Origin: Lachnospiraceae bacterium | Lineage (GTDB): Bacteria; Bacillota; Clostridia; Lachnospirales; Lachnospiraceae | Assembly: GCA_009774145.1 (NCBI GenBank) | Contig: VSND01000065.1 | Coordinates: 1 to 23,961, forward strand | Length of the DNA: 23,961 bases | Direction: 5' to 3' | Part shown: in pieces, positions 1 through 7,868 of the stretch | How positions within the stretch are numbered: the first letter of the stretch is position 1 | How the letters are laid out: each line of letters begins with the position of its first letter | Position numbers and translations under genes: made by a program | The notes under the pieces: generated by a model | Told to the model about the DNA's origin: nothing | Database searches by the model: none | What the model saw: only the letters and a program-made list of their open reading frames with translations

Positions 1-1
1 G

Positions 2-199
2 ATGGGAAATACATCATTTCGATTAGTACCCAAAATAGAGGGGAACAAGATAGGTATTTTCCTCGTTGTGCCATCTATGGGGCAGAGCCGACAGGTGGCA
101 TATCTGGAAGTTCCTGACGACTGCCAGTTAAATGACAATATGGAACTTGCCAATGAGGTATGTACCGCATACAGAAAACGGTTGCGGAAAAGTATCTGA
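2..199 (+). CDS. small hypothetical protein at window edge
   Basis: A 65-residue open frame begins with ATG at the second base of the window and ends 4 bases before a terminator hairpin, so it is probably the last gene of an upstream transcript. The protein is of mixed composition, with no signal peptide, membrane segment or Cys cluster, and has a basic end (YRKRLRKS). No upstream sequence is visible, so the ribosome site cannot be checked and the frame may be the end of a longer gene. It does not resemble the missing N-terminal half of the integrase that follows. I do not recognise the family. Confidence 0.45.
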   Translation: MGNTSFRLVPKIEGNKIGIFLVVPSMGQSRQVAYLEVPDDCQLNDNMELANEVCTAYRKRLRKSI

Positions 200-203
200 A
201 TAC

Positions 204-239
204 AAAAAGGCAGTTGCTTACAGGGTGGCTGTCTTTTTT
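204..239 (+). terminator. intrinsic terminator after the first gene
   Basis: AAAAAGGCAG (204-213) pairs with CTGTCTTTTT (229-238), giving a stem with one G-U pair that ends in a T run. It lies directly after the 2-199 gene and separates it from the integrase remnant. Confidence 0.7.
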
Positions 240-279
240 CATGTGTACGTTTATGGAGAAAATAAATGGATAGGTTTGA

Positions 280-1086
280 CTGATTGAACTGCAACAGGGG
301 GGAAAGCATTATAGTAGTATTCATACTATCCGTGGGGTTCTTCGCCCAGCTTTCCGTATGGCTGTTGAGGATGACTTAATCAGGAAGAACCCTTTTGACT
401 GGGAATTGTCTACGGTAATTGTCAATGACAGTGCCAGGAGGGAAGCAGTCGCCCCAAGACAGGAACGCTTATTCCTTGATTTTATAAAAGGGGATAAGCA
501 TTATTCACAATATTATGAGGGGATGTATATCCTCTTCAAGACCGGCATGAGAATTTCAGAGTTTTGTGGCCTTACTCTGGATGATATAGATATGGAGAAT
601 AGAAAAATAAAAATAGACCACCAGTTACAAAGGACAAGGGAAGGTGTATACCTGATTGAAGATACTAAAACGACATACGGGGAGAGGATTTTACCAATGA
701 GCGAAGGAGTATACCAGTGTTTCCAAAAACTGATTAAAAAACGTAAGAAATGGAAAGTTGAGCCAATGGTAGATGGAAAGGCCGGCTTTCTGGTGCTGGA
801 TAAAAACGGTATGCCCTACCTTGCGTTACACTGGGAAAAAAGGTTTGAGTATGCTTTAGGCAAGTATAACAGGATATTCAAGGAAGAATTGCCGATAATC
901 ACGCCCCACATTTGCAGGCATACATATTGTACCAACATGGCAAAGGCGGGTATCAGTCCGAAGTCACTGCAATATCTCATGGGTCATTCGGATATTGCAA
1001 CAACTCTGGGATATTACACGCATTATAAATTTAATGACGTGGAAAAGGAAGTGAGGGAGTTGGAGAAAAAGTTGTCTGGAGAGTAA
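280..1086 (+). pseudogene. Tn916-type tyrosine recombinase, N-terminally truncated
   Basis: The readable protein matches the C-terminal part of Tn916-family integrases. The end of the core-binding domain (RGVLRPAFRMAVEDDLIRKN) precedes a catalytic domain with the expected residues: Arg in TGMRISEF, a beta-hairpin Lys in TKTTYGER, HICRH, GHSD and the Tyr near the end (GYYTHY). The frame is open back to a TGA at 277-279, and the integrase-like sequence starts immediately after that stop, well before the first ATG (358). The amino-terminal arm-binding domain and most of the core-binding domain are therefore missing and no start with a ribosome site is visible. Full-length relatives are roughly 400 residues; about 270 remain here. 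It is probably a relic of an integrative element whose body lay to the left. A short product from ATG 358 is possible but should not recombine DNA by itself. Confidence 0.8.
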
Positions 1087-1104
1087 GGGGGCATGGGTGG
1101 TTTT

Positions 1105-1149
1105 ACCTCTGGAAAGAGTAAAAAAGAGGTCATTTTACCTTTTTTTTAC
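1105..1149 (+). terminator. possible terminator after the integrase remnant
   Basis: ACCTCT (1105-1110) can pair with AGAGGT (1125-1130) and a run of eight T follows at about 1139. The stem is short. TTTTACCT also recurs three times here (1101, 1133, 1144), so this may instead be part of an attachment region. Confidence 0.35.
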
Positions 1150-1165
1150 CTATTTTGGAGGACAA

Positions 1166-1274
1166 GATATAGGAAGATATGCTATGATATAGGACGTATA
1201 GAGTTTTTGAGGTCAGAGAGAAAACCTTGAAAACATAAGGAAAAACCAAGATATACCAAGATATAAGGAGATAT
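1166..1274. repeat. two clusters of GATAT repeats at exact 10-bp period
   Basis: GATAT occurs at 1166, 1176 and 1186 and again at 1250, 1260 and 1270, so each cluster has three copies on one face of the helix and the clusters are 84 bp apart. They lie just downstream of the integrase remnant, where Tn916-type and lambda-type integrases have arm sites. I infer arm-type integrase or excisionase binding sites. The rest of the 1087-1530 gap holds no gene that I can support. Confidence 0.5.
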
Positions 1275-1375
1275 GGAAACCATGATAAAAATTTTATTTA
1301 TATGCCACGGCAACATATGAACATAACAGCACAAAGTAAGGAAAATCAGGAAATGGAGGGTGGCTGGCAGTAAAG

Positions 1376-1395
1376 TTTGCACCTGTTTTGCACCT
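1376..1395. repeat. short direct repeat TTTGCACCT
   Basis: TTTGCACCT occurs at 1376-1384 and 1387-1395, 11 bp apart. The pair lies between the integrase remnant and the next gene and could be part of an attachment core. There is no second end in the window to compare with, so the role is unknown. Confidence 0.3.
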
Positions 1396-1530
1396 TTTAC
1401 ATGAAATAATAAGATAACGGCTTCGGTATAGTAGAAATATGAATTGAAACAGGTTTAATGATATATGCCATTTCCTGATTGAGTAAATCTGCAGAGTATG
1501 GTAAAGTATAATCAAGGGAGAAGGATGCCA

Positions 1531-2493
1531 ATGGATGATATAAGAATAACGAATACGCCTTATGATGATGTATTTCGTACACTGCTGAATGATTGCAGTT
1601 CTTTAATTATTCCTGTGATCAACGAAGTGTTTGGCGAGGAGTATTCAGGGAAAGAAGAGATAGTCTTTTCTCCAAATGAACATTTTCTGAATCAGCAGGG
1701 TGGGAATGAGGAGGAGCGAATTACGGATTCTACTTTCAGAATATTGGGAAAAGTGCCGAAAAAATATCATCTGGAATGTCAGAGCAGTACAGATAACAGT
1801 ATGCTGGTGCGGTTTTTTGAATACGACACCCAGATTGCTCTTGACGAAGGCGAGATCAGAGAAAATGTTCTCACAGTAGTTTTTCCACATTCGGCTGCAC
1901 TGTTTCTTCGATCGAATGCGGCAACGTCAGATAAACTGAAGATTCGGATGGTTACTCCCGGCGGAAATGTGGAGTATGATATTCTGGTGATGAAATCTCA
2001 ACAGTACACAATTGAAGAAATTTTCGAGAAAAATCTGCTTATGCTGATTCCTTTCTATATTTTCTGTCACGAAAAACGATTTGAAGAATATGAAAAGGAT
2101 GAAGCGAAACTGAAAGGATTGCAAAGGGAATATGGTCAGATCAAAAACAAACTGGAAGAACTTTTGAATCAGGGAATCATCAGCGAATATACAAGATGTA
2201 CAATTATTGATATGTCTAACAAAGTACTGGAGCATATTGCTATGAAGTATCAGTCAGTTAAGGAAGGAGTAGGATCGATTATGGGCGGAAAGGTTTTGGA
2301 GTACGAGGCAAAAAAGATAAAAAGGGAGGGAATTGAACAGGGAATCGAACAGGGAATTGAACAGGGAATCGAACAGGGAATCAGAGGAACTGTTTCAATA
2401 TTAAAGAATTTGGGAGTTCCGTCACAGATGATTCTGCTTAAGATTCAGGAACAGTATCATTTGAGTCAGGAGGCTTCTAAAAAATATTTGTAA
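1531..2493 (+). CDS. Rpn family recombination-promoting nuclease / PD-(D/E)XK transposase
   Basis: A 320-residue protein with the usual opening of this family (ITNTPYDDVFRTLL) and a PD-(D/E)XK core in which Asp in RITDSTF and Glu-x-Gln in YHLECQSS supply the metal-binding residues. The C-terminal third is charged and helical, ending in four GIEQ units and a helix-rich tail, as is common in Clostridia. Rpn proteins are DNA nucleases that promote RecA-independent recombination and usually occur as scattered single genes. Start: GGGAG at about 1515-1519 is best placed for ATG 1531; ATG 1498 has no ribosome site and ATG 1525 is too close. The gene stands alone, with a 440-bp gap after it. Confidence 0.85.
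   Translation: MDDIRITNTPYDDVFRTLLNDCSSLIIPVINEVFGEEYSGKEEIVFSPNEHFLNQQGGNEEERITDSTFRILGKVPKKYHLECQSSTDNSMLVRFFEYDTQIALDEGEIRENVLTVVFPHSAALFLRSNAATSDKLKIRMVTPGGNVEYDILVMKSQQYTIEEIFEKNLLMLIPFYIFCHEKRFEEYEKDEAKLKGLQREYGQIKNKLEELLNQGIISEYTRCTIIDMSNKVLEHIAMKYQSVKEGVGSIMGGKVLEYEAKKIKREGIEQGIEQGIEQGIEQGIRGTVSILKNLGVPSQMILLKIQEQYHLSQEASKKYL
2329..2376 (+). repeat. 12-bp tandem repeat inside the Rpn gene
   Basis: Four 12-bp units of GGAATYGAACAG, alternating T and C, encode (GIEQ)4. The in-frame unit length means copy-number changes would lengthen or shorten a helix without breaking the gene. Confidence 0.85.
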
Positions 2494-2833
2494 TGAAGAT
2501 GGACAGTATCTTTTGCCTGCAGAGCAGCGGAAGTTCTGTCCTCTTGATTTTATTCTTTTATCAGCCAGTTAAGGAAGGATGATGAGAGATATCATGTAAA
2601 GTAATAACGTGCCTGAAATATGAATAAATTGTAAACATGCACAATTTTGTTAGAAAAATGAATTTTCAGAATTTTCTGACAATTACCCCCTAAAAACGGG
2701 TCTTAAAACCGTTGATTTTAAAGGGTTTTTTGAAGGATACCATAAAAATGGGATAAGCCCGATGATATAGGGCATTAGAGTGAAGAGGAATTATCAAGCA
2801 GAAGGTTATCTGCTTTATTTCTGTCTTGGAAAC
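2494..2833 (+). other. gene-free, structured intergenic region
   Basis: No open frame with a ribosome site is visible on either strand. The stretch holds several short hairpins: AACGG/CCGTT near 2695-2714, GCCC/GGGC at about 2757-2773, and AAGCAGA (2796-2802) with TCTGCTT (2809-2815) before a T-rich tract. Since the strong hairpin at 2834-2881 has its T-rich tail on the plus strand, the interval may be a transcribed leader or small RNA, or an origin-like region. Confidence 0.35.
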
Positions 2834-2896
2834 AGGAACCCCTCTCAGGAATCAGTGAATTTCTGTTCTGAAGGGGTTCTTATTTGTATTTTTTCC
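2834..2896 (+). terminator. terminator-like hairpin
   Basis: AGGAACCCCT (2834-2843) pairs with AGGGGTTCTT (2872-2881); inner TCAG/CTGA pairs extend the stem. TATTTGTATTTTTTCC follows on the plus strand, so termination fits plus-strand transcripts. The minus side of the hairpin has no T run, so it is a poor terminator for the 3123-2941 gene. Confidence 0.6.
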
Positions 2897-2940
2897 TTTT
2901 CCATAATACAGTTTGTTTTCTTGTTTATTTTTCTTTGCTG

Positions 2941-3123
2941 TTATTCCTCAGATTGATTCATAACATATTTTTCCAGATTCTTTTTTGGTATTTTCCATAT
3001 TTTTCCAATGCGGAATCCTTTCAGGCTTCCATTTCCCAGTAATTCATATACCCGGTTCTTGCCAATATATAAAGCTTCTGATACATCATAGACGCTCATA
3101 ATGTCCTGATACTGATTAAACAT
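2941..3123 (-). CDS. excisionase / MerR-like helix-turn-helix protein
   Basis: A 60-residue protein of the excisionase-type HTH (HTH_17) family. The sequence MSVYDVSEALYIGKNRVYEL is the winged-helix recognition segment, and GFRIGKIWKIPKKNLEKY is the typical strand-wing-helix end. Such proteins direct integrases toward excision or act as small regulators of mobile elements. AGGAGG sits 7 bases before the ATG on the minus strand. The start faces the primase/helicase gene across a 66-bp divergent gap, so this protein may control that promoter. No integrase partner lies beside it; the only one visible is the truncated gene about 2 kb to the left. Confidence 0.8.
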   Translation of the reverse strand: MFNQYQDIMSVYDVSEALYIGKNRVYELLGNGSLKGFRIGKIWKIPKKNLEKYVMNQSEE

Positions 3124-3189
3124 GCTTTCGTCCTCCTGCTTTTTTAAATTATTATTTTGTTATCACTCACATCACTTTGTAATAAAACA

Positions 3190-5817
3190 ATGCTGCTGAA
3201 GCCAGCAGAAGCAAAAAGGAGAGTGATAGAGCATATGAAAGCATATGTAAGCCTGGACAATCAGTCGTATGATAAAAAACCTGTAAAAACAGAGATTTCC
3301 AAAATAAAATACAGAGCTGTTGCCCGATGGAAATTGACAGAAGTGAATAAACTGGCAGATCTGGTTGGAAATCATGGACATGCTATGGTGCCGGCACATC
3401 TGGAGGGAGGTATAGCATCCCGGAATTTTACAGGAATACAGTTGTTTGCACTGGATTTTGACCATGGGAGCAGATTTGAAGATGTAAAAAGGAAATGTGA
3501 AAAACTGGGAATTCCTGTCTCATTTGCATATCATACCTTTGGTTCTTCTCCGGAGGAAGAAAGATTTCGGGTCGTATTTGTTTATGAGTGTTTGATTGAG
3601 GATGCTTTTGTGGCAGAAGTGATCTCATATATGCTGATGAAGATCTTTCCGGAATGCGACGGTCAGTGTAGAAATCTTGACCGTATGTTTTTTGGAGGAA
3701 AAGGACTGATCTGTGTGGACCCGGAAGCATGTATTACTTTGGTGCAGCTTCATCTTCCGTTTCTTCGCGCCTTGGATACAGGTGGACATTACAAAAGAAA
3801 CATACAGAGATTTTCTAAAAATACAGGCGTTTTATTGTTTAATGGTCTTCCGATGATGGGAAGGATGTCGGATCTGAATTTGATTTTTGGCGAAAAAGCT
3901 GATCCTGCTGTTATACATATAACAGGAAATGCAACAAATTCGCCATTTTTTATTGCAAAAAGAGACAGTATGCACTCAAGCATTACGTGTAAGGAGAAAA
4001 CAAGAAGACTGAAAATAAATGATGAGGAAGGAATCTGCCGTCTGCTGGATGAATTTCTAAGGGGCGAGGCTTTGCCTCATGAAGCCAGATTTGCTATTCT
4101 TACAAACCTTCTGCATATATTTGGCGGGTTGAACCTTTTTATGAATATTATAAAAGCTTTTTATGGAGAGAAAGAATATGATAAATGGTCAAGAGATGTC
4201 AAATATATGAAAGGATATCATTCCTGCCGGTGTTCCGGCAGTTTTTGCCCTTACTATGATTCTTGTGAGAATGCGGGCACTATTGTAAATACGCTGGCTT
4301 TGGACAGGAAGGTTTATAAAACAGAAGAAGAACGATATTATACTCTTGAAGAAGCGCAGGAATGTCTGGCGGATAATCTTCGCAATGCTTTTGAGAGTTA
4401 TGATGTGGGGCTCCACCTTATAAAAGCACAGACTTCCCTCGGAAAGACAACGGCGTATATCAGGCTGATCAAAGAAAATCCGAAAGTGAAATTTCTGATT
4501 GCACTGCCAACGAATATATTGAAAGAACAGGTGACAAAGGATCTGTATTATGCAGGGCTGCTTAAAGAAGAAATATTCATGACTGCCAGTATACAGGGGA
4601 ATTATTTTATACCATATGATATCCGGCAGGAGATTGCAAATGCCCATAAGCGGGGAATTCATAACCAGACGAAAAAAATTCTTTCTGCACACTGTAAAGA
4701 GACAGTAGATGATTTTCAGATTGCCCTGAAAGAAGAATACAGGAAACTGCTGGATGGTGTAAAGGCAATTAAAGATGAAAGAGTAGTAGTTACAACACAT
4801 GCTTTTTTCCTGCAGATGCCGGAAGAGTTTTTGAAACAGTATACGATCATTATAGATGAGGACATTCTGCAGCTGCAGATATTTAACCGAATCTATAGTA
4901 TCAGTGCCGCATGTCTGGAAGAACTGGTCAGAAAAAGAATTCCCATATTCTGCGACGTGGCAAAGGAGATACTTCAGACAGAATTGAACCTGTACCGAAA
5001 CATAAATGTTCCGCGCGGGTATCCGATGGGGGAGGAGAAGCTGGAAAAACTGGAATGTTTTGGTGAAGATGATAATATAAATGACCTGTTGTATGCAAAG
5101 GTATTTGTCAGGCTGAAGAACAGATATACAGGAAATGAGGAAATAAAATACTTCTGTCCACAGAAGCTGCCGGAATTAAAATATATTGTGCTTTCAGCAA
5201 CGCTCAATGAAAAAATATATCGGGCATATTTTGCGGGTGATATGAGAGTTTATATGTATCCCGAGAAAAAAGCAGCTTATAAAGGAAAAGTGGTACAGTA
5301 TACTTACCATTCTCTGGGAAGGAATGACCTGTCTGATAAAAGGCAGGTTTTTTTAATTGCAAAAGAACTGGCAGAGAATCCAGGACTGGAGATTATAACG
5401 TTTAAAGAAAGCAGGGTATTGCCTGAGCTTTCAGATATGAATTCCAAAGGGCTGCATTTCGGAAATACGACAGGGATCAATTCATTGTCAGGATGTGATC
5501 TTGGGATTGTGGGGACGCCCTATAAGGTAGAGGAAGCGTACAAACTGATTGCCTGTTATCTTGGAGCAGACGTCAACCAAAAAAAGGACAGCAGACCGGG
5601 ATGGAGACGGGTTGTATATAAAAATACCAGTTTTATGCTGACTGCATATCATGATTCCATATTACAGGAAATACAGCTTTACTCTCTTGAAAGTGAACTG
5701 GAGCAGTGTGTTGGAAGAGCAAGGCTGCTCAGGAAGAACTGTACGGTTTATGTTTTTTCTGCGTTTCCATGTGAACAGGCAAAAATCATAACCGGAGATT
5801 ATCTGCAGGAAAAATAA
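3190..5817 (+). CDS. putative primase-helicase (AEP-like N-terminus, SF2 helicase C-terminus)
   Basis: An 875-residue protein that probably primes and unwinds DNA for a mobile element. The N-terminal part has motifs like those of archaeo-eukaryotic primases: FALDFDHG near residue 88 (DxD), YHTFGSSPEEERFRVVF near 115-130, and NLDRMFFGG near 162. A Cys cluster (CRCSGSFCPYYDSC, about 345-362) may bind zinc or an Fe-S centre. The C-terminal half carries SF2 helicase motifs: Walker A QTSLGKTT (about 414-421), IIIDEDI (about 553-559), LSAT (about 669) and QCVGRARLL (about 838). The start is uncertain: TTG 3157, ATG 3190 and ATG 3235 all lack a well-spaced ribosome site, although AGGAG lies 13 bases before 3235. 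It is divergent from the excisionase-like gene. The primase role is inferred from motif pattern only; a helicase alone is possible. Confidence 0.7.
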   Translation: MLLKPAEAKRRVIEHMKAYVSLDNQSYDKKPVKTEISKIKYRAVARWKLTEVNKLADLVGNHGHAMVPAHLEGGIASRNFTGIQLFALDFDHGSRFEDVKRKCEKLGIPVSFAYHTFGSSPEEERFRVVFVYECLIEDAFVAEVISYMLMKIFPECDGQCRNLDRMFFGGKGLICVDPEACITLVQLHLPFLRALDTGGHYKRNIQRFSKNTGVLLFNGLPMMGRMSDLNLIFGEKADPAVIHITGNATNSPFFIAKRDSMHSSITCKEKTRRLKINDEEGICRLLDEFLRGEALPHEARFAILTNLLHIFGGLNLFMNIIKAFYGEKEYDKWSRDVKYMKGYHSCRCSGSFCPYYDSCENAGTIVNTLALDRKVYKTEEERYYTLEEAQECLADNLRNAFESYDVGLHLIKAQTSLGKTTAYIRLIKENPKVKFLIALPTNILKEQVTKDLYYAGLLKEEIFMTASIQGNYFIPYDIRQEIANAHKRGIHNQTKKILSAHCKETVDDFQIALKEEYRKLLDGVKAIKDERVVVTTHAFFLQMPEEFLKQYTIIIDEDILQLQIFNRIYSISAACLEELVRKRIPIFCDVAKEILQTELNLYRNINVPRGYPMGEEKLEKLECFGEDDNINDLLYAKVFVRLKNRYTGNEEIKYFCPQKLPELKYIVLSATLNEKIYRAYFAGDMRVYMYPEKKAAYKGKVVQYTYHSLGRNDLSDKRQVFLIAKELAENPGLEIITFKESRVLPELSDMNSKGLHFGNTTGINSLSGCDLGIVGTPYKVEEAYKLIACYLGADVNQKKDSRPGWRRVVYKNTSFMLTAYHDSILQEIQLYSLESELEQCVGRARLLRKNCTVYVFSAFPCEQAKIITGDYLQEK

Positions 5818-5851
5818 GTTTGGCATATGCCTGAAATATGGATGGAGGATA

Positions 5852-6085
5852 TCATGGTTTAAAAGTCAGCAGATCTTTTACTGGTATCTCCAGAACATCC
5901 GCAATGTCCATAAGGGTTTCCAAAGAAATGGAAGTGGGCATATTGGGCGCTTCAATATTGCTCATATGGGTACGGCTGATGCCGGATGCTTCTGCAAGCT
6001 GCATCTGGCTTAAGCCGTTCATTTTACGGTAATATGCGATATTCAGACCGATCATCTTATATTCACGTTCGTGTTTGGTATTCAT
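5852..6085 (-). CDS. XRE-family HTH regulator (first copy)
   Basis: A 77-residue Cro/CI-type repressor, essentially one HTH_3 domain: IGLNIAYYRKMNGLSQMQLAEASGISRT then HMSNIEAPN as recognition helix. AGGAGG lies 7 bases upstream of the minus-strand ATG. It is convergent with the primase-helicase gene and divergent from the zinc-ribbon/lipoprotein genes, whose promoter contains an inverted repeat overlapping the -35 box, so it probably represses that promoter and itself. A close paralogue is encoded at 8505-8741 in the same orientation. Both share the IGL-IAYYRK and IEAPN/LEAPN segments and the length of the single domain. Confidence 0.85.
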   Translation of the reverse strand: MNTKHEREYKMIGLNIAYYRKMNGLSQMQLAEASGISRTHMSNIEAPNMPTSISLETLMDIADVLEIPVKDLLTFKP

Positions 6086-6165
6086 CAGGAGCCTCCTTTT
6101 TCATAGTCTATCCACTTGGATGAAGATAATAAACAATATAAAAATATGTAATTGCAAAGTAATAT

Positions 6166-6195
6166 ATTGCAAAAGCAATGTGAGAACTGTATAAT
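6166..6195 (+). promoter_or_regulatory. sigma-A promoter with overlapping operator-like repeat
   Basis: TTGCAA (6167-6172) and TATAAT (6190-6195) are separated by 17 bp. ATTGC (6166-6170) and GCAAT (6175-6179) form an inverted repeat over the -35 box, and a further TTGCAA lies at 6152. It points toward the zinc-ribbon and lipoprotein genes and is a plausible target of the divergent XRE protein. Confidence 0.65.
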
Positions 6196-6323
6196 GGAGA
6201 CAGAAATGCAAGAATGCATGAAGAAAATGGAAAATATTAAAAAAATTTAAAAGGTGGACACACGTGTGACCGGATAAAAATGTATAATCAGATAATAAGA
6301 GACTGGAAAGGGGATGGGACAAT

Positions 6324-6467
6324 ATGCTGCTACCGGTTTTTACAGCAGAAAAATGTAAATATTGTAAGAAGGAGAAAGTAATCAGGCGTGGGAGTGCCAG
6401 CGAGTGGGTATGTCCTTTCTGCGGAAAGACGAACAGGAAAGACCTGGTACACGCCTGGCTGTTATAG
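6324..6467 (+). CDS. 47-residue zinc-ribbon protein
   Basis: ATG at 6324 opens a 47-codon frame, with AAAGGGG 10 bases upstream. The protein has a CKYC pair near residues 11-14 and a CPFC pair near 30-33, the two knuckles of a zinc ribbon, linked by a basic segment. It lies 128 bp downstream of a good promoter and 47 bp before the lipoprotein gene. Small zinc ribbons of this kind may bind nucleic acid or act as adaptors. I know no specific function for this one; the paired Cys spacing is the main argument that it is real. Confidence 0.6.
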   Translation: MLLPVFTAEKCKYCKKEKVIRRGSASEWVCPFCGKTNRKDLVHAWLL

Positions 6468-6514
6468 GAGCCAGAAAAAGTTACTGAATTAGGGCGGAAA
6501 GACATGAAGAGAAC

Positions 6515-7555
6515 ATGTTAAAAGAACTGAAATTATTTGTCATGGTAATTGCAGGCTCCATCTGTATCTGTGCATGCGGAAGCCAGCCGCCATCAGTTTC
6601 GCCTGATACAGGGGAGGAAGGTTCTGATGTTTCAGATGAATTTTCCTCTGAAGCGACAGAAGAAGTATCAGATACGAAAACGCCGGATACAGATTCTGAA
6701 GAATTGGCGGCTTCTGAAAAGTATTTTGATGTAGGAGATACGATTCAGTTTGCGAGCGGTCATGTGGTTACGATTATCAGTGCGGGTAAACATGAAAATA
6801 TATCAAATACATATGTATATGTAGAAGTGGATGTCGAGAATCAGGGGGATACAGATATTGCGCTGGGTAATTATGAAGGTGTCTTTTACGGGGACGATTA
6901 TCTGCTGGAACCGGGATACCCGACAGATTCTGAGGCAGAACCATTATCAGACGCAGTCATTGCACCGGGCCGTAGAAACCGTGGGAAAATGTATGCAAAG
7001 TGTCCGGATTATGACAGTCTAAAGAGGATTGAGATGGAACTTGGAGACTGTGTGATTGTTGTAAAAGATGATTCGGAGGAAACTCAGACAGAAAGCATGA
7101 ATGAAGATGCCACACAGTCAGGTAAAAAGAATATCATTTACTCAATGGCTTATGATTATGCATTTGGTGGGATCAATGACAGTATAGAATACGGTTCATA
7201 CTGTCTGTGGGATTTGGACGGCAATGGCGTATATGAACTGATTTTAGGGCACGGGGAAAGTTCTGCGGATTACGTGAACGAGATCTGGACTGTCAGTGAA
7301 GAAAGTGGTCTTACAGGAGTGGGAGATATTTATGGCGAACAGTCCTTTTACATGGCTCCGGACGGGAATGGTCTCTATGCAGTTTACGGAAATATGGGTT
7401 ATGAAGTTATTACAAGGATTACCATGGCAGACGGAAAGCTTGTGGAAGAAGTGGTGAGTGAAAGAGAGCTGGGACCGGATGAGGACTATTACAGCAGTGA
7501 AATGGTGATTTCTTCGAGGGATATCAGCGATCGGAGCCTTCTGGAACAATATTGA
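6515..7555 (+). CDS. lipoprotein with DUF4352/DUF5067-like Ig-type domain
   Basis: A 346-residue exported lipoprotein. The first 20 residues form a hydrophobic signal ending in a lipobox (I-C-A-C, Cys 21 becoming the lipidated residue). An acidic Ser/Thr/Glu-rich linker follows to about residue 68. Residues about 70-180 (FDVGDTIQFASGHVVTIISA, then YVYVEVDVENQGDTDIAL) look like the beta-sandwich domain of DUF4352/DUF5067 proteins. The C-terminal half (YCLWDLDGNGVYELILG onward) is a second beta-rich domain with an Asp-rich DLDGNG loop resembling calcium-binding or FG-GAP-like repeats. The ribosome site is weak (GAAGAG). It probably acts at the outer face of the membrane; its binding target is unknown. 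Confidence 0.75.
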   Translation: MLKELKLFVMVIAGSICICACGSQPPSVSPDTGEEGSDVSDEFSSEATEEVSDTKTPDTDSEELAASEKYFDVGDTIQFASGHVVTIISAGKHENISNTYVYVEVDVENQGDTDIALGNYEGVFYGDDYLLEPGYPTDSEAEPLSDAVIAPGRRNRGKMYAKCPDYDSLKRIEMELGDCVIVVKDDSEETQTESMNEDATQSGKKNIIYSMAYDYAFGGINDSIEYGSYCLWDLDGNGVYELILGHGESSADYVNEIWTVSEESGLTGVGDIYGEQSFYMAPDGNGLYAVYGNMGYEVITRITMADGKLVEEVVSERELGPDEDYYSSEMVISSRDISDRSLLEQY

Positions 7556-7591
7556 CCCATGTGCAATACGGAATACAAAAGGGAGGAAATG

Positions 7592-7786
7592 ATGGAGCTG
7601 AATTACTTTAAAGATCTGCTTTTTGATCTGATCAATGAATGTGATAATATGAAAATTTCTGATATTGAAGCAGATGACAGAAAGAGTGTGTTTATGGTTA
7701 CTGCGCTGGATGGGAGCAGGTTTGCAGTTCTGTGTAAAACGGCTGGTGAAAGAGAGCTTTGTAATAAGCGTGTGGCAAAAAGATAA
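7592..7786 (+). CDS. small hypothetical protein
   Basis: A 64-residue protein begins at ATG 7592, 5 bases after GGGAGG (7581-7586); the upstream ATG 7559 lacks a ribosome site and ATG 7589 is too close. It has an amphipathic start (NYFKDLLFDLINECDN) and a short strand-rich core, with three Cys and a basic end. It follows the lipoprotein gene closely and is probably cotranscribed. The IS200 copy begins immediately after it, so the natural 3' end of the transcript may have been displaced. I do not recognise the family. Confidence 0.55.
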   Translation: MELNYFKDLLFDLINECDNMKISDIEADDRKSVFMVTALDGSRFAVLCKTAGERELCNKRVAKR

Positions 7787-7811
7787 TGAACCATAAATGA
7801 AAATCCTAATC

Positions 7812-7828
7812 CCCCAGCTATGCTGGGG
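7812..7828 (+). repeat. IS200 left-end hairpin
   Basis: CCCCAGC and GCTGGGG form a 7-bp perfect stem with a 3-base loop. TnpA of this family recognises such subterminal hairpins as single-stranded DNA. Confidence 0.75.
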
Positions 7829-7868
7829 AGAACAGGGTAAGTTGGAGACGGTGAGGATATCAATAAAA

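Noticed and set aside
1166..1274. CRISPR-like array
   Set aside because: Repeat units are only about 5-10 bp with no spacer-sized unique segments; integrase-type sites fit better.
4189..4800. 203-residue minus-strand open frame
   Set aside because: Antisense to the helicase part of the primase-helicase; Phe/Ile/Cys-rich with no domain.
6195..6250. 18-residue peptide METEMQECMKKMENIKKI
   Set aside because: It begins at the -10 box and has no ribosome site; probably chance.
6101..6505. 134-residue minus-strand open frame
   Set aside because: No ribosome site; Phe/Leu/His/Ser-rich translation typical of antisense to AT-rich DNA, and it covers a plus-strand promoter and the zinc-ribbon gene.
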